From Alkalitalea saponilacus (GTDB lineage Bacteria; Bacteroidota; Bacteroidia; Bacteroidales; Marinilabiliaceae): DNA of 64,000 bases. Where the stretch lies: contig NZ_FUYV01000006.1 of the NCBI RefSeq assembly GCF_900168165.1, forward strand, positions 1 through 64,000, read 5' to 3'. The position numbers were made by a program, and so were the translations under genes. This document shows, piece after piece, positions 37,336 through 45,564 of the stretch. Each line of letters opens with the position of its first letter. The stretch's first letter is position 1. The notes under the pieces were generated by a model. It saw only the letters and a list, made by a program, of their open reading frames with translations. It did no database searches and was not told the origin of the DNA.

Positions 37336-38850
37336 ATGAGTAAAAAGATTTTTATAATTTCACTTTTATCATTCTTTGCTTTTTTTGTTTTATCAGCATG
37401 TTCGGATGGTAACGATTCCGAACTTGAAGAGATAAAAAGCCCAAAGGAAGAGAATGATGAAAACAATCAGCGACCGGATCCTGTTGAAGAGGAGGCATTT
37501 GCATTTCCGGGTGCTGAAGGATTTGGAAAGCATGCCACAGGGGGACGTGGAGGCAGGGTTATTAAAGTAACTTCTTTGGAGGACTTTGGCCCCGGGAGTT
37601 TTCGTGAAGCTGTGATGGCATCTGGTCCTCGGATTGTTGTATTTGAAGTTTCTGGCACCATAGAATTAAAAACCAGATTGACCATTCGTAACGGCGATTT
37701 GACCATTGCTGGTCAAACGGCACCCGGCGACGGAATTGCCATAGCGAACCATGAAGTGTATGTGGATGCAGACAATGTCATTATCAGGTTCATGCGTTTT
37801 AGAGTGGGAGATACAGCCGATGCCGAATATGATGCTCTTGGAGGAAGGTTCAGAAAAAACATTATCATTGATCATTGCTCAATGAGTTGGTCAACAGATG
37901 AATGCGTCTCATTTTATGGTAACGATGAATTTACGCTTCAGTGGTGCGTAATTTCTGAAAGCTTGCGCATGTCGGCTCATGAAAAGGGAGCACATGGATA
38001 TGGTGCTATTTGGGGAGGAAAAAACGCTTCATTTCATCATAATCTTTTGGCTCACCACGACAGTCGCAATCCTCGCTTTGGCGAGTTTGAGGGGAGTGCT
38101 TATGCGCTCACCAATCTGGTCGATTTCCGAAACAACATTATTTATAATTGGGGAAACAATAGCGCTTATGGTGCTGAAGGTGGTAATGTTAATATCGTTA
38201 ATAACTATTATAAGCCTGGCCCAGCATCGCGTCATAGAGAGCGCATAATGTCAATAGACAAGTATTTGCGAGATCCTGAAAGAGCTACATACGATATATG
38301 GGGGAGGTTTTTCATTGATGGCAATTTTGTAGAGGGAAGTACCAGAGCCACCAACGATAATTGGACTTATGGCGTATATAATCAGTTTCACAGTAAATAT
38401 GGTACCGTATCAGATGAAGATAAGGCCGCTATGCGCCTCGACTCTGAGCATCCAATCAACGGGAATGTAACAACACACACAGCAGAAGAAGCTTTTGATA
38501 TTGTACTGGAGTTTGCAGGTGCTTCATTGGTTCGAGATGCTGTAGATGCTCGCGTTATTGAAGAGACTCGAAATGGAACATTTACTTATAGCGGATCGAG
38601 AGGCAGTACCAATGGGATTATTGACTCGCAAGAAGATGTGGGTGGATGGCCTGAATTAGACTCTTTACCTGTACCAGTTGATACTTCCGGCGATGGAATG
38701 CCTGATGAGTGGAAAATTGCTCATGGACTTGATCCGGAGAAAAATGAAGCAAATGGCCGGGACTTAAGCACGGCTTATGATAATGTTGAGGTTTACATTA
38801 ATAGCCTTGTGCAACATATCATGGATGCAAAAGCAGTTTTTTTTGATTAA
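37336..38850 (+). CDS. PL1-type pectate lyase, lipoprotein
   Basis: A 504-residue lipoprotein (FFAFFVLSACSDG, followed by an acidic linker) with a pectate-lyase beta-helix. It is predicted to cut de-esterified homogalacturonan by beta-elimination, giving unsaturated oligomers that the GH105 enzyme then processes. Features: FPGAEGFGKHATGGRGGRVIKVT (the common opening of Bacteroidota PL1 enzymes), GPGSFREAV, VIIRFMRFRVGD, IIIDHCSMSWSTDE (calcium-site Asp region) and HHDSRNPRFG (catalytic-site Arg). The C-terminal DTSGDGMPDEWKIAHGLDP is a calcium-binding thrombospondin-type-3-like motif. I start at the ATG at 37336 rather than the TTG at 37327. Probably cell-surface attached. Confidence 0.92.
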   Translation: MSKKIFIISLLSFFAFFVLSACSDGNDSELEEIKSPKEENDENNQRPDPVEEEAFAFPGAEGFGKHATGGRGGRVIKVTSLEDFGPGSFREAVMASGPRIVVFEVSGTIELKTRLTIRNGDLTIAGQTAPGDGIAIANHEVYVDADNVIIRFMRFRVGDTADAEYDALGGRFRKNIIIDHCSMSWSTDECVSFYGNDEFTLQWCVISESLRMSAHEKGAHGYGAIWGGKNASFHHNLLAHHDSRNPRFGEFEGSAYALTNLVDFRNNIIYNWGNNSAYGAEGGNVNIVNNYYKPGPASRHRERIMSIDKYLRDPERATYDIWGRFFIDGNFVEGSTRATNDNWTYGVYNQFHSKYGTVSDEDKAAMRLDSEHPINGNVTTHTAEEAFDIVLEFAGASLVRDAVDARVIEETRNGTFTYSGSRGSTNGIIDSQEDVGGWPELDSLPVPVDTSGDGMPDEWKIAHGLDPEKNEANGRDLSTAYDNVEVYINSLVQHIMDAKAVFFD

Positions 38851-38880
38851 TTGAAGTATTGGTTAGGTTTGTTTTAATGT

Positions 38881-38912
38881 AAAAACCGAAAAGCGTATGC
38901 TTTTCGGTTTTT
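38881..38912. terminator. strong terminator after the pectate lyase gene
   Basis: A perfect 14-bp stem, AAAAACCGAAAAGC (38881-38894) and GCTTTTCGGTTTTT (38899-38912), around GTAT, followed by a T-run. It closes the plus-strand half of the pectin locus. Confidence 0.9.
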
Positions 38913-39058
38913 TGCTTTATTTATTTGGAAATAAATTGTTTAATTTATTGATACCCGATGAATTGGGGAGAAGTTTCTTGAATTGTATTTTTACTCTCTT
39001 TTTGTGAGTTTGACCTCGTCGATCTTCGATTCACTCTCACGCACATTTCATTTGTGTT

Positions 39059-40750
39059 TTATTTCTCCTTTGGATATGGCCAGGCGGCAACACCACCCTC
39101 TAGCACTTTTACATTTTTGTATCCCAATCCTTGCAAAAACATGGCTGCTTCGTATCCTCTCAAAGAAATCTGACAGTAGGTGATGATTTCCGTGTTTTTA
39201 TCTTGTGGCAGGTCTTCCACTCTTTTTCTGAGCATGCCAACAGGTATCAGAGTTTCTCCAATTCCCAAACGCATGTTTTCGTATTCATCGGGTCCACGTG
39301 TGTCAAGAATAAACATGGCATCACCATTATCAAGTTTCTCTTTCAGTTGTGGTCCGTTTATGCCTTTAAAGAACCGCCGCATTTTGTTTTCCATTACATG
39401 CGAGGTGGCAATGCTATGATCCACCGCCATGGAGAATGGAGGAGCGTATGGCAGATCTGAACACACAATGTCTTCCACGGTTTGTTTTGCTTTAATGGCT
39501 GTTGCCCATATGGCAAGTTGCTTGCTCACTTCTCCGGGGCCAAGACATTGTGCACCCAATAGTTGTCCTGTATTTTTTTCTGCAATCAGTTTTGTAATAA
39601 GAAGCTGCCCGCCCATGAATTTTGGTTTGTCAAAGCTGGCATTGACAGCCACTTCAAAATCGAATCCGGCCTCTTTGGCTTTTATTTCTGAGAGGCCTGT
39701 GATGCCTGCTCCGTAATCAAAAAGTTTACAAATCCCGGTTTGAATGGTTCCCGGGAATTTGGCCGTGTTGCCCATTATCATGTTTTCTCCGGCCACTCTT
39801 CCTTCCAGATTGGCTAGGTCTCCATAAGGTGCCAGAACATTTTTTCCGGTAATCAAATTGGGGATTTCGCAACAATCGCCTGCTGCGTATATATCCGGAT
39901 CATTGGTTTGCATGTGTTGATTTACCAATATACCTCCCAGTTGGCCAATTTCAATGCCGGCTTCCCTTGCTAATTTGATATTGGGTTTTACACCAATTGC
40001 AACAACTGCCAGTTCGCAAGGTATTTGTGTGCCGTTTTGAAGTTTTACTGCCTCAAGTTTTCCATTGGTTCCAATAAACTCTGCAACGCCGTTTTGTGTA
40101 ATGACATTGGCTTTTGTTTTAAGGTAATTCTCTATCAATTTGGCCATGTCCCAATCCAGAAAAGAGAGCAGTTGCGGGAAAAGCTCCACCAGTGTTAACT
40201 CTATTCCTGCCAGGTGAAGAGCTTCAAGAGTTTCTATGCCAATGAGTCCACCTCCAATAACTACAGCCTTTTTAATCTTTCCTTCATCGCGGATGTTACG
40301 CAAATAGTCAGCATCTTGCATTGATTGGAGGGTGGTTATGCCTTCCAGATTAATTCCCGGAACCGGAGGCATATTGGGTGTTGCCCCTGTGGCAATGATT
40401 AATTTATCGTACTCCTGTTGTCCGGACTCTCCAGTTTGGTGATTGATATACTCAACTCTTTTGTTTTCCCTGTCGATGCGGGTTATTTCCGTATTTATAA
40501 CGGCCTTAATACCTTTTGCATTCCAGTAAAACTTTGGGTCGCGCACCACTCCTGTCGGAGTGTTCAGGAGTTTGTTCCTTTCGTCAAAAACACCTCCCAC
40601 ATAGTAAGGGAATCCACATGATGCCATGGAAAGGTCAGGACCTTTCTGAAACATGGTGATTTCTGCATTTTGGTCAAGTCTCCTTGCTCTTGCCGCTGCT
40701 TTTGGGCCTGCTGATGACCCACCTATTACAATTATCTTTTTATTTGCCAT
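39059..40750 (-). CDS. CoA-disulfide/persulfide reductase fused to rhodanese
   Basis: A 563-residue flavoprotein of the CoADR-RHD type. It should use NAD(P)H to reduce CoA disulfide, CoA persulfide or polysulfide in the cytoplasm. Visible: FAD-binding KIIVIGGSSAGPKAAARARR at the N-terminus, redox Cys in SMASCGFPYYVGG (near residue 43), NAD(P)-binding KAVVIGGGLIGIETLEAL and the second FAD motif DPDIYAAGDC. The last 100 residues are a rhodanese domain (FILDTRGPDEYENM) with active-site loop ITYCQISLRGYEAA, catalytic Cys present. The ATG at 40750 fits; 14 extra upstream codons do not match the family. It stands alone, so the substrate is undecided among the three. Confidence 0.93.
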   Translation of the reverse strand: MANKKIIVIGGSSAGPKAAARARRLDQNAEITMFQKGPDLSMASCGFPYYVGGVFDERNKLLNTPTGVVRDPKFYWNAKGIKAVINTEITRIDRENKRVEYINHQTGESGQQEYDKLIIATGATPNMPPVPGINLEGITTLQSMQDADYLRNIRDEGKIKKAVVIGGGLIGIETLEALHLAGIELTLVELFPQLLSFLDWDMAKLIENYLKTKANVITQNGVAEFIGTNGKLEAVKLQNGTQIPCELAVVAIGVKPNIKLAREAGIEIGQLGGILVNQHMQTNDPDIYAAGDCCEIPNLITGKNVLAPYGDLANLEGRVAGENMIMGNTAKFPGTIQTGICKLFDYGAGITGLSEIKAKEAGFDFEVAVNASFDKPKFMGGQLLITKLIAEKNTGQLLGAQCLGPGEVSKQLAIWATAIKAKQTVEDIVCSDLPYAPPFSMAVDHSIATSHVMENKMRRFFKGINGPQLKEKLDNGDAMFILDTRGPDEYENMRLGIGETLIPVGMLRKRVEDLPQDKNTEIITYCQISLRGYEAAMFLQGLGYKNVKVLEGGVAAWPYPKEK

Positions 40751-40780
40751 GATGATTTTTTGTTTGCTGTTTTTCCGATG

Positions 40781-40788
40781 CAAAGATA
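40781..40788 (-). promoter_or_regulatory. -7 promoter element, CoA-disulfide reductase gene
   Basis: Minus-strand TATCTTTG, a full TAnnTTTG match, 31 bases upstream of the ATG at 40750. No -33 TTG at the usual spacing. Confidence 0.4.
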
Positions 40789-40928
40789 ACAAAAATGCAA
40801 TAATGTAAAAATATAGATATATAAATAAAGTTCTATTTTTGTGGAATGATTCGTTAATTTGGGTTAATGATTGTAAATAAAAAATAACTATATTTATCTC
40901 CGAATAATAATCCTAAATTATCAAAACT

Positions 40929-42569
40929 ATGAGAAAGCTTTTTTTATTTGTCATTGTAATTTGTCTATCAATGAGTATGATGTCTCAACGGATATCGCGG
41001 GACACCAAGAGTATTCAATTTGTTAACTACCCATCTTTGTTAATGCCTGAGGTAGAGACCTATTCAACAAACATTGATCTCACTGCAATTGAAGGTTTAC
41101 TGGAAGAAGGAAGTACGTATGTTTGGACTTACAAAACACTAAACTCCATACTTGGGCCTCAAGGATATACCCATAAAGAGATTGATAGTGATATCGAAAT
41201 TACACTTGTAGCAAAGAATTACCTGGTTTTTCCCAGCGTTACAGATGCATCACCGGATTATGAATCTGCTTACTATCTACCGAAATATACCATTCCCATG
41301 GACTGGGAAATAGTAATTGAAGGAGCAGTATCTCAAAGAATTTTATTGTCGGACTACAAAGATAGCCTCCATATAGTGGTTCCACTAAGAGACGTTGGTG
41401 GAAGTTTGCATAAAATAACAGATCCTGAGAAGATTAAAGAGGTGATGGAGAGTGAAAGTGAGCAAATTTTAAAGGCTGCAGAAAGACAGTTTCTCTCTGA
41501 GGTTATGTTGTTTGCCAGAGAGGTTGTTAACAGGTCACTAAGCTATGATGTTGAGGTATTAGAAGTCCCATTCTTTTCTTTAAGATCAAACAGACAAGTT
41601 GATGTTTCCGATTGGGAGGAGCCTCATAAAAATGCAGAAAAGCTATTTGAAGAATTAAAAAATGGGGCATCACCAAGCGAATTGTATAATAAGTATGCAG
41701 ATGTGTTTGAATTTTATGAGCTTAAGATAAATGAGTATAAGGATGATGTAAGAAAAAACAGGAATTTATTGGAAGCAGCTTCAACTAATCTTGTAAATAT
41801 GCTTTTAATTTTAAAACCGGATGCCATAACTGTTGATCACGTGGATATCTTTGTTGTGACCAACAACGAGTCCGGTTCAAGAGATGAAAAACGAAATAAA
41901 TTGAAGTCTAGAATTTCTCAGGCTATTGCCGTCTATGAGTCAAGAAATGAATGTGGGCGAGATTATGCTGAATTGTTTACTATGCCACCTTTATCTAATA
42001 ATGCATATGAGGTAACCTACACTTTGTCGTCAGGTGAGGTTAAACAAGGTGTCGTTACATATTCAACATTTTATGGGTTGCGACCTTCTGATGCATGTGT
42101 GGGCTTTTCTTTGTATGATATAGATGTTTTTAATAGTTCTGACGGGAAAGTTTCCTCTCGCCAAGCCTTGGATGTTAAAGATATTGATTCGTATGAAATT
42201 TTTGGAGATAAGTACGTAAAAGTAAGATTTAGTGATCCTACTGTAGTTTCTTTAAGGGGCGAGGAGAGTTTTATGTGGGAACTTATGGATGGAGATGTTT
42301 CAATCTATTGGCTTACTGATTTAGGTAGATCTGGTGCAGTTATAAAGAAAGGGAATAGAGGGCAGTTTGTATTTAATTATGCCCGATTGGCTGAGATGCT
42401 TGATGACAAGCCAACTATAGCGGAAAATATTCGAAATGGACACTACGGAAACCCTGAAATTAGAGAGCGATCCTCGAGACTTGGAAATATGATGCAACAG
42501 GGAGTTGTTAATGATATTTGTCCTAGAATACTCTTAAATATCGTGGCAGATTATAATCAAATCAATTGA
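40929..42569 (+). CDS. exported protein of unknown function
   Basis: A 546-residue protein I do not recognise. It has a signal peptide (LFLFVIVICLSMSMMSQ) and no lipobox, so it is probably periplasmic or secreted. The first 190 residues look beta-rich with acidic segments (VETYSTNIDLTAIEGLLEEGSTYVW). A long charged helical middle follows (about 170-310, LFEELKNGASPSELYNKYADVFEFYELKINEYKDD), then a beta-rich C-terminal half. No catalytic motif or repeat is evident. It stands alone, bounded downstream by a MITE-like repeat. The more AT-rich coding sequence than its neighbours could point to acquisition by transfer, but I did not measure this. Confidence 0.75.
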   Translation: MRKLFLFVIVICLSMSMMSQRISRDTKSIQFVNYPSLLMPEVETYSTNIDLTAIEGLLEEGSTYVWTYKTLNSILGPQGYTHKEIDSDIEITLVAKNYLVFPSVTDASPDYESAYYLPKYTIPMDWEIVIEGAVSQRILLSDYKDSLHIVVPLRDVGGSLHKITDPEKIKEVMESESEQILKAAERQFLSEVMLFAREVVNRSLSYDVEVLEVPFFSLRSNRQVDVSDWEEPHKNAEKLFEELKNGASPSELYNKYADVFEFYELKINEYKDDVRKNRNLLEAASTNLVNMLLILKPDAITVDHVDIFVVTNNESGSRDEKRNKLKSRISQAIAVYESRNECGRDYAELFTMPPLSNNAYEVTYTLSSGEVKQGVVTYSTFYGLRPSDACVGFSLYDIDVFNSSDGKVSSRQALDVKDIDSYEIFGDKYVKVRFSDPTVVSLRGEESFMWELMDGDVSIYWLTDLGRSGAVIKKGNRGQFVFNYARLAEMLDDKPTIAENIRNGHYGNPEIRERSSRLGNMMQQGVVNDICPRILLNIVADYNQIN

Positions 42570-42588
42570 TTCTATTATTTTTTTTTAA

Positions 42589-42781
42589 GGGACTGTCCAA
42601 AAAGTAAATTTAAACATTCCTTATCTTTCAAATCGTAAATTAAACGTAAATAATTCACCCCTAAATCCCCCATAGGGGGAATTTAAGCCTCCCATTTGGG
42701 GGAGGTTTGGAGGTGTGAAAGCAAAGTTGTTTTACAAATTGTAAGTATTGAATATTATTAACAGACTTTTTAGACAGTTCC
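42589..42781. mobile_element. MITE-like element with nested palindromic repeat
   Basis: A 193-base non-coding stretch bounded by 17-bp inverted repeats: GGGACTGTCCAAAAAGT (42589-42605) and the inverted copy ACTTTTTAGACAGTTCC (42765-42781), 15 of 17 matching. Inside is a second structure: CACCCCTAAATCCCCC (from about 42656) pairing with GGGGGAGGTTTGGAGGTG (to about 42716), a motif I know as a widespread Bacteroidota intergenic repeat. Flanks are T-rich, so a target duplication cannot be resolved. It encodes nothing, and no matching transposase is in the window. Confidence 0.55.
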
Positions 42782-42854
42782 TTTTTTCTAACCTATAAGT
42801 GAGGTGCTGCATAAATTAACTGTGAGGCATGATGATGCTATCAACAGATTATAG

Positions 42855-43067
42855 TTATGCACCAAGCGCCTTCAGCGCATGGTAAACCAAAAATGCAGGC
42901 CACACAAAAGATTTTAAAACTCCCAGCACGCCACCCCAAAAAGTTGTAGCTACAGATATGTAGTAGATGACCGCTCCAATCCATCCAAAAATATAGATGA
43001 GACCGGTTGGCGCTTCTTTCTCAATTCTTTTGGCTTTGCTTTGGGTGCATTCTGAGTTGGTTTCCAT
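42855..43067 (-). CDS. small membrane protein (70 aa)
   Basis: A 70-residue protein with a short charged head (METNSECTQSKAKRIEKEAPTG) and two hydrophobic helices (LIYIFGWIGAVIYYISVAT and GVLGVLKSFVWPAFLVYHAL). Similar short inner-membrane proteins occur widely in Bacteroidota and Proteobacteria without a known function. It follows the 141-residue gene by 12 bases, so the two probably form an operon. Confidence 0.8.
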   Translation of the reverse strand: METNSECTQSKAKRIEKEAPTGLIYIFGWIGAVIYYISVATTFWGGVLGVLKSFVWPAFLVYHALKALGA

Positions 43068-43079
43068 GCTGTTTTGAAT

Positions 43080-43505
43080 TTAATTGTTGTTGCGTTTTTC
43101 AATCCTGATGGATTTTCTTCTGCCAATGGTTCTGTAATAAACATAGAGAAGAAGTACTGCAAAAAGTGAGGGAACCATTATAAAAGCCGGAAGTTCATCT
43201 TCGGTAATTCGTTTTAAAATGAAGTTAATACCAATGATGGTTACACCAATTGGTAATATCCACCTACCGGTTCTATTCATGCTAACATGCAGTGAGACAG
43301 GTTTGTCGTTGCTAATTGAAAGAGGAATAATGGCACTGGATTCTGTACTGGATTTAATTTGGAAGGAATGACTTCCTTCCTTCAACTGAATTTCAGTTCG
43401 TCCTGCGTTGGATATTATACCTTCGTTTTTTCCATCAATCCAGATTGAATAGTCCACTGTCCTGTTTGTGACTTCGTTAGAACGGGTAATAATAAGTTGA
43501 GCCAT
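43080..43505 (-). CDS. PEGA-like membrane protein (141 aa)
   Basis: A 141-residue protein. The N-terminal 75 residues look like a small beta-sandwich of PEGA type (YSIWIDGKNEGII, RTEIQLKEGSHSFQIKS), often found on envelope proteins that touch glycans or membranes. Two transmembrane helices follow (WILPIGVTIIGINFIL and FIMVPSLFAVLLLYVYY) and a very basic tail (RRKSIRIEKRNNN). Function unknown. It is the first gene of a two-gene unit with the 70-residue membrane protein. Confidence 0.75.
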   Translation of the reverse strand: MAQLIITRSNEVTNRTVDYSIWIDGKNEGIISNAGRTEIQLKEGSHSFQIKSSTESSAIIPLSISNDKPVSLHVSMNRTGRWILPIGVTIIGINFILKRITEDELPAFIMVPSLFAVLLLYVYYRTIGRRKSIRIEKRNNN

Positions 43506-43544
43506 TTTTGAAAATGAGGGGTAAAAAGTCTTAGAGAATTAGAC

Positions 43545-43578
43545 AGATAGAATAGATTCATTAGAATCTATTCTATCT
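43545..43578. repeat. 15-bp perfect inverted repeat
   Basis: AGATAGAATAGATTC (43545-43559) and GAATCTATTCTATCT (43564-43578) around the loop ATTA. It lies upstream of the 141-residue protein gene and 160 bases past the M28 peptidase stop. No T-run follows, so a terminator is not clear; it could be an operator. The AT-rich tract at about 43696-43733 repeats CTAATATCTA-like units. Confidence 0.5.
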
Positions 43579-43736
43579 ATCAGGAATATGCAAAATAACC
43601 TATATTTATGGTTCGTTAAACCTATTTATTTACAGGTATATGCGAAATAGTTCGGTAGATGTGCAATATGTTTATAAACAATGAATCCACATTGTCTAAT
43701 ATCTAATATTCTAATATCTAACAATCTATTGTTATT

Positions 43737-45389
43737 TTAATTCCTTCTTAAATGTGCCTTTGCATCACGAGCCGCTCTGAACTCGTTATCAGGAGCCCAG
43801 TTTGGAAAGTGGTCGGTGTTAGCAAGGTCTTTTCCAATATTGTAAAACAGCCATAAATCCTGGTGAATTCCATCATAATTCCACAAGTCGTGAACCACAT
43901 CAGTGGGAGCATGGTAGCGCGATGCAGCATCCTGCTGTACCATGCGGGTGTATTCTTCGTCGCGACCAATGTAATCGTTTCCGCCATTGGCGTAAATCAT
44001 GGGAACACCCTGACGCGCCATATTAAAATGGTCGCTGCGGTAGTAATATCCTCTTTCGGGGAAGGGGTTTGGTTTAACCACCCGGTTTTGTGCTCCTGCC
44101 TGTCTGTCCAGATAATCATCCAGTTCAGATAAGCCGAATCCAATGGATACCACATCGTTTGTTGGCCCGTAAACGTTTAAAGCGTCCATGTTAATTCCTG
44201 CAACCGTAGTGGCAATGGGGAAAAGCGGGTTTTCTGCATAAAATCTGGATCCAAGTAACCCCGATTCTTCAGCAGTAACAGCCAGAAAAGCCACCGAGCG
44301 TTCCGGTGCCCCCTCTTTCATAAATCTTTCGGCAATGGCCATGATGCCTGCAACTCCTGTGGCATTGTCAACAGCGCCATTGTAAATGTCAACACCCTGT
44401 TCGGTCACAACCATACCAAGGTGGTCCCAGTGAGCCATGTAAACTACAGTTTCTTCCGGGTATTTGGTTCCCTCAATGTAGCCTATTACGTTGTGGCATT
44501 CTGAATGATTAAAAGTGTTGTTGAATGATACCGAAGCTGTTAAGCCAAGTGGTTGTGCCACAAAATCACGATGCGCTGCCGATGCGATGGTTTCTAGAAT
44601 GTTGATACCTGCTGCATCAAATATTTTAGTGGCTGCATCCAGATGTATCCAACCTTCAACCGGAAGCCTGTCGCGGTTCCCGTTGGTCACGACGCCGTAT
44701 TGTGTGCCCGACCAGGAATTTCTTACCACTTCCCAACCATAACTGGCCGGTTCTGTCTGGTGAATAATCAAAGCGCCGGCAGCTCCCTGACGAGCAGCTT
44801 CTTCAAATTTGTATGTCCAGCGGCCATAGTATGTCATGGCATTTCCGGTAAACATGGTTTCGTCACCTGTGGCAAATCCGGGGTCATTTACTAAAATTAC
44901 CACTGTTTTTCCTTCTACATCAAGACCTTCGTAGTCGTTCCAGCCATATTCGGGTGCAACCACTCCATAGCCGACAAATACCAACTCGCTTTTGTCGAGT
45001 TGGAGAGATTCTTCAAGGCGATAGCTGCCCACTACCATGTCGTCAAGGTAGTTGAATGATAGTTCGGCTCCATTTCCTTTAATGTTTAAAGTGGTAAAAT
45101 CGGAACCGGTGACCTCCACCAAAGGAACTGCCTGAAGATACGAGTCTCCGTTGGCAGGTTTAAGTCCAATTTCCTGAAAACGCGACTTGATAAAGTCGCG
45201 TGCTTTAATTCCACCCGGCGATGCCGGTGCGCGCCCTTCAAATTCGTCAGAGGCCAGTATGTTAATATCAGTCTCAATATTCTCCCCAAAAGGTTCAATT
45301 GTGTATTCGGGTGTGGCACAAGCCATGAGAGCCATCAAAATGACTCCGGGTAAATACTTGATGAATTGAAATTTGTTTTTTCGTTGCAT
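43737..45389 (-). CDS. M28 family metallopeptidase with PA domain, lipoprotein
   Basis: A 550-residue zinc aminopeptidase-type enzyme, anchored as a lipoprotein (LPGVILMALMACATPE). A protease-associated domain is inserted at about residues 130-270 (GKTVVILVNDPGF, GAAGALIIHQTEPASYGW). The catalytic M28 core follows with two-zinc ligands: MAHWDHLGM (His), YNGAVDNATGVAGIM (bridging Asp), VTAEESGLLGSRFY (Glu general base and ligand), INMDALNVYGPTND (Asp) and YYRSDHFNMARQGVPMI (His). All are present. It probably digests peptides in the periplasm or at the surface. It is transcribed alone. Confidence 0.94.
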   Translation of the reverse strand: MQRKNKFQFIKYLPGVILMALMACATPEYTIEPFGENIETDINILASDEFEGRAPASPGGIKARDFIKSRFQEIGLKPANGDSYLQAVPLVEVTGSDFTTLNIKGNGAELSFNYLDDMVVGSYRLEESLQLDKSELVFVGYGVVAPEYGWNDYEGLDVEGKTVVILVNDPGFATGDETMFTGNAMTYYGRWTYKFEEAARQGAAGALIIHQTEPASYGWEVVRNSWSGTQYGVVTNGNRDRLPVEGWIHLDAATKIFDAAGINILETIASAAHRDFVAQPLGLTASVSFNNTFNHSECHNVIGYIEGTKYPEETVVYMAHWDHLGMVVTEQGVDIYNGAVDNATGVAGIMAIAERFMKEGAPERSVAFLAVTAEESGLLGSRFYAENPLFPIATTVAGINMDALNVYGPTNDVVSIGFGLSELDDYLDRQAGAQNRVVKPNPFPERGYYYRSDHFNMARQGVPMIYANGGNDYIGRDEEYTRMVQQDAASRYHAPTDVVHDLWNYDGIHQDLWLFYNIGKDLANTDHFPNWAPDNEFRAARDAKAHLRRN

Positions 45390-45564
45390 GGAATCTTCTT
45401 TTATTGTTTATTTTTATTGGTCGATAGTCATTTTGATATTTCTTGATTGGCCTAAACAGCCTTATTTTTTGAAATTTTCACATATCCTAAATCTAATTTT
45501 TCTAAAATCTAAGCATCTGTCCTATGACGACTTGTAAAGATAAAGATAAAACATTAATAAATAA

